A DNA stretch of 64,000 nt from an uncultured Pelagibacteraceae bacterium (GCA_902525625.1 CABZHM010000002.1:24078-88077), one strand, 5' to 3'; positions 28,401-37,179 are shown, counted from the first letter of the stretch. Numbers and translations: made by a program. Notes: a model not told the origin generated them from the sequence alone.

Positions 28401-28408
28401 ATGCTTAA
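25403..28408 (+). CDS. soxA: Sarcosine oxidase, alpha subunit
   Basis: Largest subunit, 1001 residues, normal for the family. An N-terminal 2Fe-2S-ferredoxin-like domain without cluster cysteines (about 10-100, with GRSFKYHRPRGIMTAG) precedes an NAD-binding fold (LIIGAGISGIIAAK at about 173) and a C-terminal folate-binding GcvT-like domain (about 600-990), where the methyl carbon is passed to tetrahydrofolate as 5,10-methylene-THF. Overlaps soxG by 8 bases. Consistent with SAR11 use of methylated amines as energy and one-carbon sources. Confidence 0.96.
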   Translation: MTDNLRVKSSKFIDETYKISFKFNSKTYYGYKGDTLASALLANNIHLVGRSFKYHRPRGIMTAGSEEPNAIVQLHKDTSRTEPNVRATEIEIYEGLEASSQNCWPSVNFDLGGINNFLSPVLPAGFYYKTFMWPASFWEKYEYFIRKSAGLGKSPSEPDPDIYEHKYIHCDVLIIGAGISGIIAAKTSAKNGFKTLLVDEKPYLGGSTIYQNSEHFKINNQISSSWLEKEINEIKKIDNLEIKIRTSVAAFHGYNFLLARESLTDHLPLHQRDEKVRHRLLKIRAKKVISATGSLERPLIFDNNDRPGILLSSAIEKYSNFFGVACGQKNVLFTNNDSAYETAMSLFQKGINIKAIIDNREEVDSKLVKEIEKNNIKVYKGYTVVDTFGYKKINKISIMQLSKDGQKVIGSKISIDCDCLGMSGGWTPAVHLFTQSGGKLRFRDDDQVFIPGIYPSDQISIGSCNGDFTLDEILIGISKKLKDFLDIKKTDYENLEIQSHFNKTKRNIWLLPSNKIIGKTKPFVDYQNDATAKDIKLALREGFRSIEHVKRYTTTGMGTDQGKLGNMHALGIISETAGSKMGELGTTTFRPPYTPLTFGTIVGRNVGEYFDVFRKTPIHDWHVENKAKFENVGQWKRAWFYPRKNEGMHEAVQRESKAARDSAGILDASTLGKIDIQGTDASEFLNRVYTNAWSKLAIGKCRYGLMLNEDGMVYDDGVTTRLDENHYIMTTTTGGAATVLGKLEDYLQTEWPELDVYLTSVTDHYATISVCGPNSKKIISKVIPDIDLSDEKFPHMSFKNTKIGKVKCRVMRISFTGEQSYEINVQANYGRSVWERCMQAGKEFNITPYGTETMHLLRAEKGFIIVGQDTDATMTPIDLQMDWIVSKKKYDFIGKRSLYRSDTIREDRKQLIGLVTENPKEVLEEGAQIVEDASKSPVEMLGHVTSSYYSPNLEKSIALGVVKGGKNMMGQKLIIPMENKQINVTVTDPVFLDKENKRLNA

Positions 28409-28964
28409 TTATTCAAACGCAATTACAGAAGAAATGTCTTATTCAGGATTACAAATAAGTGAAGTTAAACCTATAATGAAACTGATTGTAAGAGGGAAAA
28501 AAAGAGAATTTTTATCTGCAGTTGGTAAATCACTAAATTTGATATTACCAGCCGAGGCAAATACATTTACTAAAAGTGATAAATTAACAGCACTTTGGCT
28601 AAGTCCTGATGAATGGATGATTTTTTCAAACGAGGTTTCTAATATTGATAGCAACGATTATGAAACAGAAAATTTACTCAATAAAAATATTATTAAAACA
28701 AATTTAGGAGCTGTCACAAATGTTACTGACCAATTTGTCTTAATTAATTTTAAAGGTGACAAAATTTATGAATTATTTGAAACTGGATCACCATTTAATT
28801 TCAACGATTTTAGAAAAAAAAGGGGCTCTGTCACACAAACAATATTGGCAAAAATTGATGTGATTATACAACACGAAAGTCAAAATGAGGTGAATCTTTT
28901 TGTAAGACGCTCCTTTTCACAACATTTATTTTCTTGGATGAATGATAGTGCGTCAAGATTATAG
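28401..28964 (+). CDS. soxG: Sarcosine oxidase, gamma subunit
   Basis: Fourth subunit of heterotetrameric sarcosine oxidase. The 187-residue protein is divergent but has the family core: LWLSPDEWMIF (about 56-66), the VTNVTDQFVLINFKG strand-helix segment and the C-terminal VRRSFSQHLFSWM. Position after soxA with an 8-base overlap makes the identification firm. A T9 tract follows in the 33-base gap before the binding-protein gene, but no convincing hairpin precedes it. Confidence 0.92.
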   Translation: MLNYSNAITEEMSYSGLQISEVKPIMKLIVRGKKREFLSAVGKSLNLILPAEANTFTKSDKLTALWLSPDEWMIFSNEVSNIDSNDYETENLLNKNIIKTNLGAVTNVTDQFVLINFKGDKIYELFETGSPFNFNDFRKKRGSVTQTILAKIDVIIQHESQNEVNLFVRRSFSQHLFSWMNDSASRL

Positions 28965-28997
28965 TCTCATTTTTTTTTAGATTTGTTAGAAAGGTGT

Positions 28998-29765
28998 ATG
29001 AAAAAATTAATCTATCTAGCAATTTTTGCTCTTTTACCCTTTAATTTAAATGCAGACTCAAACTTAGACAAAATTTTATCATCAGGTGTCTTAAAAGTTG
29101 GAACAACTGGTGACTGGGATCCTATGACTATTAAGGATCCAGCGACTAACAAATATAAAGGATTTGATATCGACGTAATGAGTGAACTGGCTAAGGACAT
29201 GGGTGTTAAAATTGAATTCGTACCAGCTGAGTGGAAAACTATCGTCTCTGGAATAACTTCTGAAAGATATGATATATCAACGAGTGTAACAAAAACCCCA
29301 AAAAGAGCTGAAGTGGCTGGATTTACTGACACTTACTATAAATATGGAACTGTACCACTTGTTCTAAAAAAGAATTTAAGCAAATTTTCGACCTGGGACT
29401 CTCTTAATAATTCAAATGTAACTATTGCAACTACCCTTGGCACTTCACAAGAGGAAAAGGCAAAAGAATTTTTTCCTAAATCAAAATTAAATTCTGTAGA
29501 AGCCCCTGCTAGAGATTTTCAAGAGGTATTAGCTGGAAGAGCGGACGGAAATATAACAAGTTCAACAGAGGCAAATAAGTTAGTTATTAAATATCCACAA
29601 TTAGCTATCGTTCCTGATGGTGAAAAAAATCCTGCTTTTTTAGCAATGATGGTTCCTAAAGGTGACAATAAATGGAATAGTTACGTCAATGACTGGATAA
29701 AAAAGAAAAAAACTTCAGGCTTCTTTACCACGTTATTAGCTAAATACAATTTAAAGAGTTTATAA
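28998..29765 (+). CDS. Extracellular solute-binding protein, amino-acid type (PheC-like)
   Basis: Periplasmic binding protein of bacterial family 3. With the ATG at 28998, favoured over a TTG at 28983 because the signal peptide begins directly, the 255-residue product has a signal peptide to about residue 20. It then shows [31 protein letters not shown] and the [14 protein letters not shown] hinge segment. [10 protein letters not shown] also recalls periplasmic cyclohexadienyl dehydratase-like proteins, but the downstream permease favours transport. It lies 33 bases after soxG on the same strand; substrate unknown, possibly an amino acid or methylated amine (inference). Confidence 0.8.
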   Translation: MKKLIYLAIFALLPFNLNADSNLDKILSSGVLKVGTTGDWDPMTIKDPATNKYKGFDIDVMSELAKDMGVKIEFVPAEWKTIVSGITSERYDISTSVTKTPKRAEVAGFTDTYYKYGTVPLVLKKNLSKFSTWDSLNNSNVTIATTLGTSQEEKAKEFFPKSKLNSVEAPARDFQEVLAGRADGNITSSTEANKLVIKYPQLAIVPDGEKNPAFLAMMVPKGDNKWNSYVNDWIKKKKTSGFFTTLLAKYNLKSL

Positions 29766-29805
29766 TAGGTTAGTATTTACTGCTTAATACCTTATAAATT
29801 AGGGG

Positions 29806-30537
29806 GTGAGAAATTTATTTTTTTTACTTCTAATTATCCCTTTAACTTCATGTAATAAAGGCGAACTTAATTGGCTAATCTTATCACCAAACAATATTGA
29901 AGGTTTAACAAATTTAAAGTTTTTGTTAAGTGGTTTAACCACTACAATTTATATTTCTTTAGTTTCAATTATTATCTCAATCTTCGTTGGATTAATTGTA
30001 GCCATACCATCATTAGCTAAAAATAAATTTTTAACTTATATCAACATTGGCTATGTTGAGATTGTCAGGGCAATACCATTATTAGTATTAATATTATGGA
30101 TCTATTATGGACTGCCCATAATGACGGGTATTAGCTTTAGTCCATTTGTATCTGGCATTGTTGCACTATCTATAAGTGAAAGTGCGTTTCAAGCAGAAAT
30201 CTTTAGAGCGGGCATAAACTCTATTAAAAAGTCCCAATGGGAAGCTGGAAGTTCATTGGGATTAAATTTTTTCAAAAAATTAAAGCTTGTTATTCTTCCT
30301 CAGGCTATCAAAAATATTCTACCTGCAATAGGAAATCAATTTGTCTATGTCTTAAAAATGTCTTCTTTAGTTTCAATTATAGGTATTGGTGATTTGACAA
30401 GAAAAGCTAACGAACTTGTTGTTACAACTTATCGCCCTCTTGAAATATATACGTTTTTAATTCTTGAATACTTAGTTTTAATATTGATTGTCTCATATCT
30501 AGTCAGAAAATTTGAAAAAAAATTACAAAAAGATTAA
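29806..30537 (+). CDS. Amino-acid ABC transporter permease (HisM/GlnP family)
   Basis: Inner-membrane permease for polar amino acids, partner of the binding protein just upstream. The 243-residue protein has the family's start GLTTTIYISLVS, the AIPLLVLILWIYYGLP loop and the ATPase-contact EAA motif EAGSSLGLNFFKKLKLVILPQA-like region at about 145-166. A GTG start is used with a purine run immediately adjacent. The N-terminus MRNLFFLLLIIPLTSC looks like a lipoprotein signal peptide preceding the usual first helix, which is unusual. No ATPase gene is adjacent. The 3' end overlaps the nuclease gene by 4 bases. Confidence 0.87.
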   Translation: MRNLFFLLLIIPLTSCNKGELNWLILSPNNIEGLTNLKFLLSGLTTTIYISLVSIIISIFVGLIVAIPSLAKNKFLTYINIGYVEIVRAIPLLVLILWIYYGLPIMTGISFSPFVSGIVALSISESAFQAEIFRAGINSIKKSQWEAGSSLGLNFFKKLKLVILPQAIKNILPAIGNQFVYVLKMSSLVSIIGIGDLTRKANELVVTTYRPLEIYTFLILEYLVLILIVSYLVRKFEKKLQKD

Positions 30538-31061
30538 TTTTTTTTTCTATAATCCCAAGGCATTTCAAAAGCACCAGACCATAAACCTAATTTGTCCTTT
30601 CTTGCTATATCTTCATGTGCAACATACTTTTTTGAGTATTTTCTATATGCAACAGCATAACCATATCGAACCATCCAAGCGTTAATATTAGTCTTATCCT
30701 TAAAACATTCTGCGATAAGTCTTTTATATCTATCTTTATTTTTCCATTTGCAGCTCATAAATTGATTGTTAATTTTTTTTTTGAGCTTATTGGTAGAAAC
30801 TTCCCCACAAAAATAATCTTTATTAAATGAAATGAAAGAAATCGTTAGCCATATTTTTTGACATTTTTGATCCTGTTCTGGGGCATCAATTCCAAAAAGA
30901 CGAATTTTTTTTTTATTTATTGAAATTGTGTCACCATCAATAACTTTTGCAATACCAGTTATAGTTTTTAACTCCTTTGCTTTCAAATTTTCTTGAGTAA
31001 TAAAAAAAATAACTATATGTATACTAATTAGTAAAAAGACTCTTATTTTGTTTAAAAACAT
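30534..31061 (-). CDS. Secreted thermonuclease-like (SNase) endonuclease
   Basis: Predicted exported nuclease of the staphylococcal nuclease fold. Residues 1-28 form a signal peptide or anchor. The catalytic pattern is visible: VIDGDTI (about 40-46), IRLFGIDAPEQDQ (about 53-65, with the first arginine and the aspartate) and DRYKRLIAECF (about 109-119, with the second arginine). Four or five cysteines suggest periplasmic disulfides. The first 38 bases overlap the end of the MATE gene, and the start is fixed by the signal peptide. Could scavenge extracellular nucleic acids. Confidence 0.85.
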   Translation of the reverse strand: MFLNKIRVFLLISIHIVIFFITQENLKAKELKTITGIAKVIDGDTISINKKKIRLFGIDAPEQDQKCQKIWLTISFISFNKDYFCGEVSTNKLKKKINNQFMSCKWKNKDRYKRLIAECFKDKTNINAWMVRYGYAVAYRKYSKKYVAHEDIARKDKLGLWSGAFEMPWDYRKKN

Positions 31062-32394
31062 TATTTAAGAAATATCCAATAAACATCAAAACTGCAATTC
31101 CCATTAACCAATTTGTTACAAATATAGTGTAAAAAATATCCTCATAATCGCCTCCCCTAATATTAATTACATACCATAAACTAAAAAAAGGAAGAGCTGT
31201 TAATCGTAAAACACTCATGTAAAGACTATAAAGAGGTTTTTTGACTGCTTGAAATACTGCAGTTGTAATAAAGAATACTGGGTAAATTGGACCAATCAAT
31301 GCTGCAACTTTTAGGTAAATTGCACCATGTTTTACTGCCTCTAAATTGTCTGTAAATAATGAAACTAAAAATTCTGCTCCAATAAAAATTATTATTCCTG
31401 CACAAATCATGAAAGATGAGCCAAATAGTAAAGCTTTTTTATATAGTTCTCTAAGACGATCATAATTTTTTGCCCCAAAGTTTTGTCCACCAATAGATAA
31501 AACAGCTGTATTCAAACCTATAACGGGTAGTAAAAAAACTTGTTCAATTCTTAGAGCGGCACCATAACCAGCGGTTGCGAGATCTCCAAATTGTCCAATG
31601 AAATAAAGAATATTAAATAAACCCACACCAATTAATAACATACTAAACATAACAGGTATGGTTTGGTAAACTAACTCACCCAAAAGATTAAATTTAGGAA
31701 TAAAACATTCTAGTTTTAGGTATTGTTTTAACTCACAACAATATACCTTATGGGCTAGGTAAAGCAGACCAGTAAATTGAGCAACAACTGTTGCTATTGC
31801 TAGACCTGCTATACCAAAAGCAGGAACAAATCCATATCCAAAAATAAATAAAGGATTTAAAAAAATATTTAAAAAGAAAGTAAATATTAATACATTTCTA
31901 TAACTTTTAGTATCTCCTTGAGCATTTAGAGTCCCATTTAATGAAATTTGTATTAAAACAATGATTGTTCCATAAAAAATAATATCTAAATATTCTCTTG
32001 ATAAAATAATTCCATCTGGGTCAGACCCCATTAATGATAATAAGAAATCTGAAACATTTAAACCAAAGAAGGTGACAAGCACAGATAAAAAAATTGCAAA
32101 AATTATAGATTGAGCAATAAATAATGAAGCTTTTTTTTTGTCATTAGCTCCTAAATTATTACCTATTAATGTATTTGTACCAGCTGTTAAACCAACACCT
32201 ATGGCAATTATAGAAAAGTAAATTGGAAAAGATTTTGCAATTGCTGCTATTGCTTCAGCTGATATTCTTCCTGCAAACCATGTGTCAACTAAATTATAAA
32301 AAGTTTGAAATAATGAACCTACACTTGCTGGTATTGTGACCTTCCTTAATAAAAACCATATTGGGTCCTTTGTAAGTTTAAAAGATTGTGGCAA
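31024..32394 (-). CDS. MATE family multidrug/metabolite exporter
   Basis: Polytopic membrane transporter, 456 residues and about 12 helices, exchanging Na+ or H+ for organic cations or other compounds. Family features are the N-terminal TIPASVGSLFQTFYNLVDTWFAG helix region, GLTAGTNTLIGNNLGA at about 79-94 and the repeated pattern in the second half (GLNTAVLSIGGQNFGA). Substrate cannot be deduced. It follows trhO by 11 bases and overlaps the nuclease gene by 38 bases, so it belongs to the gatCAB transcript. Confidence 0.93.
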   Translation of the reverse strand: MPQSFKLTKDPIWFLLRKVTIPASVGSLFQTFYNLVDTWFAGRISAEAIAAIAKSFPIYFSIIAIGVGLTAGTNTLIGNNLGANDKKKASLFIAQSIIFAIFLSVLVTFFGLNVSDFLLSLMGSDPDGIILSREYLDIIFYGTIIVLIQISLNGTLNAQGDTKSYRNVLIFTFFLNIFLNPLFIFGYGFVPAFGIAGLAIATVVAQFTGLLYLAHKVYCCELKQYLKLECFIPKFNLLGELVYQTIPVMFSMLLIGVGLFNILYFIGQFGDLATAGYGAALRIEQVFLLPVIGLNTAVLSIGGQNFGAKNYDRLRELYKKALLFGSSFMICAGIIIFIGAEFLVSLFTDNLEAVKHGAIYLKVAALIGPIYPVFFITTAVFQAVKKPLYSLYMSVLRLTALPFFSLWYVINIRGGDYEDIFYTIFVTNWLMGIAVLMFIGYFLNNVFKQNKSLFTN

Positions 32395-32405
32395 ATTAAT
32401 TCCTA

Positions 32406-33311
32406 CTAATATTCTTTTTGAAAATTATATCTTTTTCCTGATAACTTAGCTTTATATATCTGACTTTGCCTCATTCTGAAACGAGATTTTTGTTTTTTAG
32501 TGAGTTTGTTATAACAACTTGGACAAGATACACCTTCTTCATACATTTTGGATTTTCTATCTTTTAATGAAATTGGTTCTCTGCACCCACTACATACCGA
32601 ATAAGAACCTTGTAATAAGCTATGTTTTAAACTTACTCTGTTATCAAAAACAAAGCACTCCCCTTTCCATAAACTATCCTTTTTTTTGATTTTCTTTAAG
32701 TAATTTAGTATGCCTCCTTTTAATTGATAAACATTTTCAAAACCTTTTTTTTTTAAAAATACAGAAGCTTTTTCACACCTAATACCTCCAGTGCAAAACA
32801 TAGCGATAGGCTGTTGTTTTTTTAATCGTTTTAAATATTTGGGAAAATCTCTAAAATTATTTACATTAGGATTTAAAGCATTTTTGAAAGATCCTACTTT
32901 GTTTTCAAAAGGTTTTCTCACATCTAGTATAAATGTTTCTTTATTTTTAATTAGTTTATTCCATTTATTTGGTTCTATATGATTATCATTTTTTTGAATT
33001 CCATTTTTTATATTTAAGCTCATAGGTACTAACTCTTTTTTGATTTTTATTTTTGGCTTATGAAAAGGTTGAAATTTACTATTTGACTTGTTAAAGCAAT
33101 TAAACTCTTTAAATTTTAAAATAATCTTAATTTTTCTAATTGTTTCATTTAAGTCTTTATTTTTTCCAGACAATGATCCATTGACTCCTTCTCTGGAAAT
33201 TATAATTGTTCCTCTAATATTTTTTTTAAAAAGAAGATTGTTTAATAATTTCTTATTTCTCTTTAAATTATTAATCTGTTGAAATTTATAAAAACCAAAT
33301 ATTGAAAACAT
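32406..33311 (-). CDS. trhO: tRNA uridine(34) hydroxylase TrhO (YceA-type rhodanese)
   Basis: Oxygen-dependent hydroxylase forming 5-hydroxyuridine at wobble position 34 of tRNAs, established for the YceA/TrhO family. The 301-residue protein has the N-terminal acylphosphatase-like domain with ISREGVNGSLSG (about 38-49), a rhodanese domain with Cys173 and Cys179 in MFCTGGIRCEKAS, and a C-terminal pair of CxxC knuckles (Cys240/243, Cys263/266). Its ATG overlaps by one base the stop of the C-terminal remnant of the upstream O-methyltransferase, a TAATG coupling that suggests the two act together on tRNA. Confidence 0.92.
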   Translation of the reverse strand: MFSIFGFYKFQQINNLKRNKKLLNNLLFKKNIRGTIIISREGVNGSLSGKNKDLNETIRKIKIILKFKEFNCFNKSNSKFQPFHKPKIKIKKELVPMSLNIKNGIQKNDNHIEPNKWNKLIKNKETFILDVRKPFENKVGSFKNALNPNVNNFRDFPKYLKRLKKQQPIAMFCTGGIRCEKASVFLKKKGFENVYQLKGGILNYLKKIKKKDSLWKGECFVFDNRVSLKHSLLQGSYSVCSGCREPISLKDRKSKMYEEGVSCPSCYNKLTKKQKSRFRMRQSQIYKAKLSGKRYNFQKEY

Positions 33312-33452
33312 TAAACTTTCCTACAAACGCTCATTCCATCACCAAAAGGCACAATTACTTTTTCAATTCTTTTATCATTGGATATAAATCTATTTAATTC
33401 CCTTATATTATTAGTAAATTTATCATTTATTCTTTTATCAACTACCTCTGCC
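33311..33452 (-). pseudogene. Out-of-frame C-terminal end of the O-methyltransferase
   Basis: Directly after the premature TAG of the O-methyltransferase, another frame reads AEVVDKRINDK, then NNIRELNRF and ends VPFGDGMSVCRKV at the TAA at 33311-33313. These match the C-terminal helix and 'lPiGDGl.ls.K' strand of caffeoyl-CoA-type O-methyltransferases. Restoring one G at the GG of 33451-33452 would rejoin the frames as NVLWAEVV and yield about 215 residues, the family's normal length. Its stop overlaps the trhO ATG. Confidence 0.75.
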
Positions 33453-33957
33453 ATAATACATTATCAATTATAACTAAACCTCCTTTATTTAATAAATCTA
33501 AAGAAATTTCATAATATTTTTTGTAATTCATTTTGTCTGCATCTATAAAAACTAAATCAAACTTTTTATTTCTAATTTTTATTAAAGTTTCTAAAGCTGG
33601 CTTTATTATTGTTTTTATTTTATGATTTTGTTCCGCCTTTTTAAAAAAATTTACAGCAATTTTATTTGTTTCTTTATTTTTATCTAAAGCAATAATTTCT
33701 CCGTTATTAGGTAAAGCTAATGCCATAGACAATGTGCTTAAGCCAGTAAAGGTTCCGATCTCTAATACTTTCTTAATTTTGGAAACTTTAATAATTAAAT
33801 GAAGAAATTGACATTGTGATATTGATATTTGCATTCTTTTAATATCACCTAATCTCAAATTATAATTTATTATTTCCTTTTGTACCGGATGAAGTTTTAA
33901 ACCGTGTTTTAGTATATAATCTTGTAGATGTTTTGTAATATTGAGGTCAGAACCCAT
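33442..33957 (-). CDS. SAM-dependent O-methyltransferase, candidate TrmR, truncated by a frameshift
   Basis: Class I methyltransferase of the caffeoyl-CoA O-methyltransferase family (PF01596). The SAM motif VLEIGTFTGLSTLSMALALP, the metal-binding DLVFIDADKMNY and VIIDNVLW are intact. The frame then stops at residue 171, although the family's last 45 residues are encoded in the next frame. It lies 5 bases after gatB and, when repaired, overlaps trhO by one base. Because B. subtilis TrmR of this family methylates 5-hydroxyuridine-34 to 5-methoxyuridine, that role is the best guess. Other small-molecule methyltransferase roles remain possible. Confidence 0.78.
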   Translation of the reverse strand: MGSDLNITKHLQDYILKHGLKLHPVQKEIINYNLRLGDIKRMQISISQCQFLHLIIKVSKIKKVLEIGTFTGLSTLSMALALPNNGEIIALDKNKETNKIAVNFFKKAEQNHKIKTIIKPALETLIKIRNKKFDLVFIDADKMNYKKYYEISLDLLNKGGLVIIDNVLWQR

Positions 33958-33962
33958 AACCC

Positions 33963-35438
33963 TTATAATTTTTTCTTTAAGATCTCATTAATTAATTGAG
34001 GATTTGCTTTTCCACCAGAAGCTTTCATAGCTTGACCTACAAAAAAACCAAAAAGTTTTTCTTTGCCTTGCTTGTATTCAATGGCTTTTTCTCTATTGTT
34101 ATTAATTATCTTATCTATCAATTCCTCTAATGCTTTTGGATTGCTTTGTTGTTTTAAGTCATTTTCCTCCACAATTTTTTGAGGATCTTCGTCATTCTTT
34201 AACATAAGTTCAAAAACTGTTTTAGCAATTTTTCCTGAAATTGTTCCATTCTTAATTAAATTTACTAATATTGCCAAATTTTTTGCACTTACAGGGCTTT
34301 GAGTAATTTCTAAATTTTTACTATTTAAAACAGCAAAAAGCTCTCCTGTAATCCAATTGACTGCAAGTTTAATATCTTTATTCTTGCCCATTTTTGCTAC
34401 TACTTCTTCAAAATATTTTGCTATTTCTATGTCAGAAACTAAAATTGTTGCTTCATAAGCTGATAACTTAAATTCATTAATAAATCTTTTCTTCTTATCA
34501 TCAGGTAACTCCGGAATTTCACTTTTAAGTTTGTTCACAAATTCGTCTGAGATTTGTAATGGTAATAAATCTGGATCAGGGAAATATCTATAGTCATGAG
34601 CATCTTCTTTCGATCTCATTGATCTTGTCTCATTTTTCTTAATATCAAATAATCTAGTCTCCTGATCAATTGTTTTACCTTCTTCAATTAGATCAACTTG
34701 TCTATTAGCCTCATATTCTATAGCCATTTGCATAAATTTAATCGAGTTTACATTTTTAATTTCACATCTTGTTCCAAACTCTTTTGACCCTTTTTCCCTC
34801 ACGGATACATTAACATCTGCTCTTAATGATCCTTCTTGCATATTTCCATCACAAGTTCCTAGATATCGCATGATTGATCTCAATTTTTTTATATATATGC
34901 TTACTTCATCTGGGGATCTAAGGTCTGGTTTACTTACAATTTCCATTAAAGCTACTCCGGATCTATTCAAATCAACAAAAGTATTTTGAGGATCTAAATC
35001 ATGTATACTTTTTCCTGCATCTTGTTCTAAATGTAATCTTTCTATACCTACTTCTTTATGACCGTCAGGCAAATCTATAATAACTTTACCCTCACCCACT
35101 ATTGGATCTTTAAATTGTGAAATTTGATATCCTTGTGGTAAATCTGCATAAAAATAATTTTTTCTATCAAAAACTGAGCGTTTATTTATTTTTGCATTAA
35201 GACCTATACCGGTTTTTATTGCTTGTTTAACACAAAATTCATTTATTACTGGTAGCATACCTGGAAAAGCTGCATCAACTAAACTTACTTGAGTATTAGG
35301 TTCAGCACCAAATTTTGTAGCAGAAGTAGAAAATAATTTTGACTCGGATAATACTTGAGCATGAACTTCTAAACCTATTACAACTTCATATTGATTATCT
35401 CTACGATTAATCAAGTATTCTCGACTCTTTTTACTCAT
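33963..35438 (-). CDS. gatB: Aspartyl/glutamyl-tRNA amidotransferase subunit B
   Basis: tRNA-binding kinase subunit of the GatCAB complex, which converts misacylated Glu-tRNA(Gln) or Asp-tRNA(Asn) to the amide form. The 491-residue protein has the signature [13 protein letters not shown], the [13 protein letters not shown] region, [11 protein letters not shown] and a C-terminal YqeY-like tail ending [16 protein letters not shown]. Overlaps gatA by 4 bases. The presence of GatCAB predicts the absence of a canonical GlnRS and/or AsnRS, which must be checked elsewhere in the genome. Confidence 0.97.
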   Translation of the reverse strand: MSKKSREYLINRRDNQYEVVIGLEVHAQVLSESKLFSTSATKFGAEPNTQVSLVDAAFPGMLPVINEFCVKQAIKTGIGLNAKINKRSVFDRKNYFYADLPQGYQISQFKDPIVGEGKVIIDLPDGHKEVGIERLHLEQDAGKSIHDLDPQNTFVDLNRSGVALMEIVSKPDLRSPDEVSIYIKKLRSIMRYLGTCDGNMQEGSLRADVNVSVREKGSKEFGTRCEIKNVNSIKFMQMAIEYEANRQVDLIEEGKTIDQETRLFDIKKNETRSMRSKEDAHDYRYFPDPDLLPLQISDEFVNKLKSEIPELPDDKKKRFINEFKLSAYEATILVSDIEIAKYFEEVVAKMGKNKDIKLAVNWITGELFAVLNSKNLEITQSPVSAKNLAILVNLIKNGTISGKIAKTVFELMLKNDEDPQKIVEENDLKQQSNPKALEELIDKIINNNREKAIEYKQGKEKLFGFFVGQAMKASGGKANPQLINEILKKKL

Positions 35439-36895
35439 TTAATCCACCAATCAGTAATTTTATTTTTAAAATTTATTTTTTCTTCTATTGCAAATGCAAT
35501 ATTCAATATATTTTGTTCATCGAAGGCTTTGCCAATTATTTGTAAACCAAGAGGATAACCTTTTGCGTCATGTCCTGCAGGAATTGAGATACCTGGTAAT
35601 CCAGCTAAATTAACAGGCACTGTAAATATATCGTTAAGATACATGGAAACAGGATCATTTGTTTTTTCACCAATTTTGAAAGCTGAACTAGGCGTAGATG
35701 GTGTTAAAATTGCGTCTACTTTTTTATATGCTTCATCAAAATCATTTTTAATTAATCTTCTAACCTTTTGAGCTTTTAAATAATATGCATCATAATACCC
35801 TGAAGATAGAACATAAGTTCCAATCATAATCCTTCTTTGAACTTCCACACCAAAACCTTCCGACCTAGTTTTTTCATACATATCAATTAAATTTTCACCA
35901 TTTGCTCTATATCCATACTTAACACCGTCATATCTTGCTAAATTTGAAGATGCTTCGGCTGGAGCAACTATATAATAAGTTGGCAGAGCATAACTAGTAT
36001 GCGGAAGTGAAATGTTTATAATTTCTGCACCACAATTTCTTACATATTCAATACCTTTTTGCCAGAGATCCTCAATTTCTTTTGGCATACCATCAACTCT
36101 ATATTCTTTTGGTATTCCAATTTTTTTTCCTTTAATATTATTAGTAAGATCTTTACTGTAATGACTTCTTTTAAAATTTATTGAAGTTGAATCTTTCGCA
36201 TCAAAACTACTGATTACTTCCTGAAGTAAAGCACAATCTTTAACATTTTGTGCCATTGGTCCTGCTTGATCTAAGGAAGATGCAAAAGCAACAATTCCAT
36301 ATCTTGAACAACTACCATAAGTTGGTTTTAAACCAACTGTTCCCGTGAAAGAAGCTGGCTGTCTGATTGATCCACCGGTATCTGTACCAATTGTAATCGG
36401 TGTTAATTGTCCAGCAACAGCTGATGCAGATCCTCCAGAGGAACCGCCTGGTACTAAATTTTTGTCAATAGGATTTTGGACATTGCCGAAAAAACTAGTC
36501 TCATTCGAGGAGCCCATTGCAAACTCATCACAGTTTAACTTACCCAAAAGAATTGCACCTTCGCTCCAAATATTTTCTGTTACAGTTGACTCGTATGTTG
36601 GCACAAAATTATTTAAAATCTTGCTACCAGCGGTTGTTTTAACATTCTTTGTACAAAATAAATCTTTAACAGCCATTGGAATACCAGGTAATTTTAAATC
36701 TAAATTGGGTTTTTGATCAAATTTTTTTGCTTTATCTAAAGCGGATGTGAAGTCTTCAGTAATAAAAGCATTAAGCACTTTTGATTTTTCAGATCTTTCA
36801 ATAAAGGCTTTCGTAACTTCTGATGAAGAAAGTTTTTTATTTTTAATACTTTCAACTAATTCTGTTAGAGATTGTTTAGTTATATCTGACATCAC
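35435..36895 (-). CDS. gatA: Aspartyl/glutamyl-tRNA amidotransferase subunit A
   Basis: Glutaminase subunit of GatCAB, an amidase-signature hydrolase that releases ammonia for transfer to tRNA-bound Asp or Glu. The catalytic triad is present: Lys77 in MAVKDLF, cis-Ser152 in [10 protein letters not shown] and Ser176 in TGGSIRQPA. Length 486 residues is normal. The start at 36895 (double Met) overlaps the gatC stop by 4 bases. Confidence 0.97.
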   Translation of the reverse strand: MMSDITKQSLTELVESIKNKKLSSSEVTKAFIERSEKSKVLNAFITEDFTSALDKAKKFDQKPNLDLKLPGIPMAVKDLFCTKNVKTTAGSKILNNFVPTYESTVTENIWSEGAILLGKLNCDEFAMGSSNETSFFGNVQNPIDKNLVPGGSSGGSASAVAGQLTPITIGTDTGGSIRQPASFTGTVGLKPTYGSCSRYGIVAFASSLDQAGPMAQNVKDCALLQEVISSFDAKDSTSINFKRSHYSKDLTNNIKGKKIGIPKEYRVDGMPKEIEDLWQKGIEYVRNCGAEIINISLPHTSYALPTYYIVAPAEASSNLARYDGVKYGYRANGENLIDMYEKTRSEGFGVEVQRRIMIGTYVLSSGYYDAYYLKAQKVRRLIKNDFDEAYKKVDAILTPSTPSSAFKIGEKTNDPVSMYLNDIFTVPVNLAGLPGISIPAGHDAKGYPLGLQIIGKAFDEQNILNIAFAIEEKINFKNKITDWWIK

Positions 36896-37179
36896 TCAAT
36901 AACCTTAGGTACAACAAAATAATCTTCATTATCTTGAGGAGAATTCTTAATTATTTGTTCTCTGATATTTTTACTTTGAACCTCATCAGACCTTAATTTT
37001 AATGTTGTTTCTGCTATAGAAGTTAAGGGTTTAACATTTTCTGTTTTTAATTCATTAAGCTTTTCAATAAAATCAAAAATTGAATTTAAATCACCAACTA
37101 ATTTTTTAGCCCTTTGGTCATCAACTGAAATTCTTGATAATTTAGAAATATGTTTTATTGTTTTAAGATCTATGCTCAT
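36892..37179 (-). CDS. gatC: Aspartyl/glutamyl-tRNA amidotransferase subunit C
   Basis: Small subunit that wraps around and stabilises GatA-GatB. The 95-residue protein shows the family pattern: [11 protein letters not shown] at the N-terminus, [23 protein letters not shown] in the middle, and LRSDEV plus FFVPKV-like (YFVVPKVIE) at the end. First gene of the leftward operon gatC-gatA-gatB-OMT-trhO-MATE-nuclease; 50 bases separate it from divergent ruvX. Confidence 0.95.
   Translation of the reverse strand: MSIDLKTIKHISKLSRISVDDQRAKKLVGDLNSIFDFIEKLNELKTENVKPLTSIAETTLKLRSDEVQSKNIREQIIKNSPQDNEDYFVVPKVIE

Noticed and set aside
28965..28997. Intrinsic terminator after soxG at the T9 tract
   Set aside because: The T-run is clear but no stable GC-containing hairpin precedes it, and T-runs are common throughout the window.
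33312..33441. Apparent 130-base non-coding gap between the O-methyltransferase and trhO
   Set aside because: It encodes the out-of-frame C-terminus of the methyltransferase.
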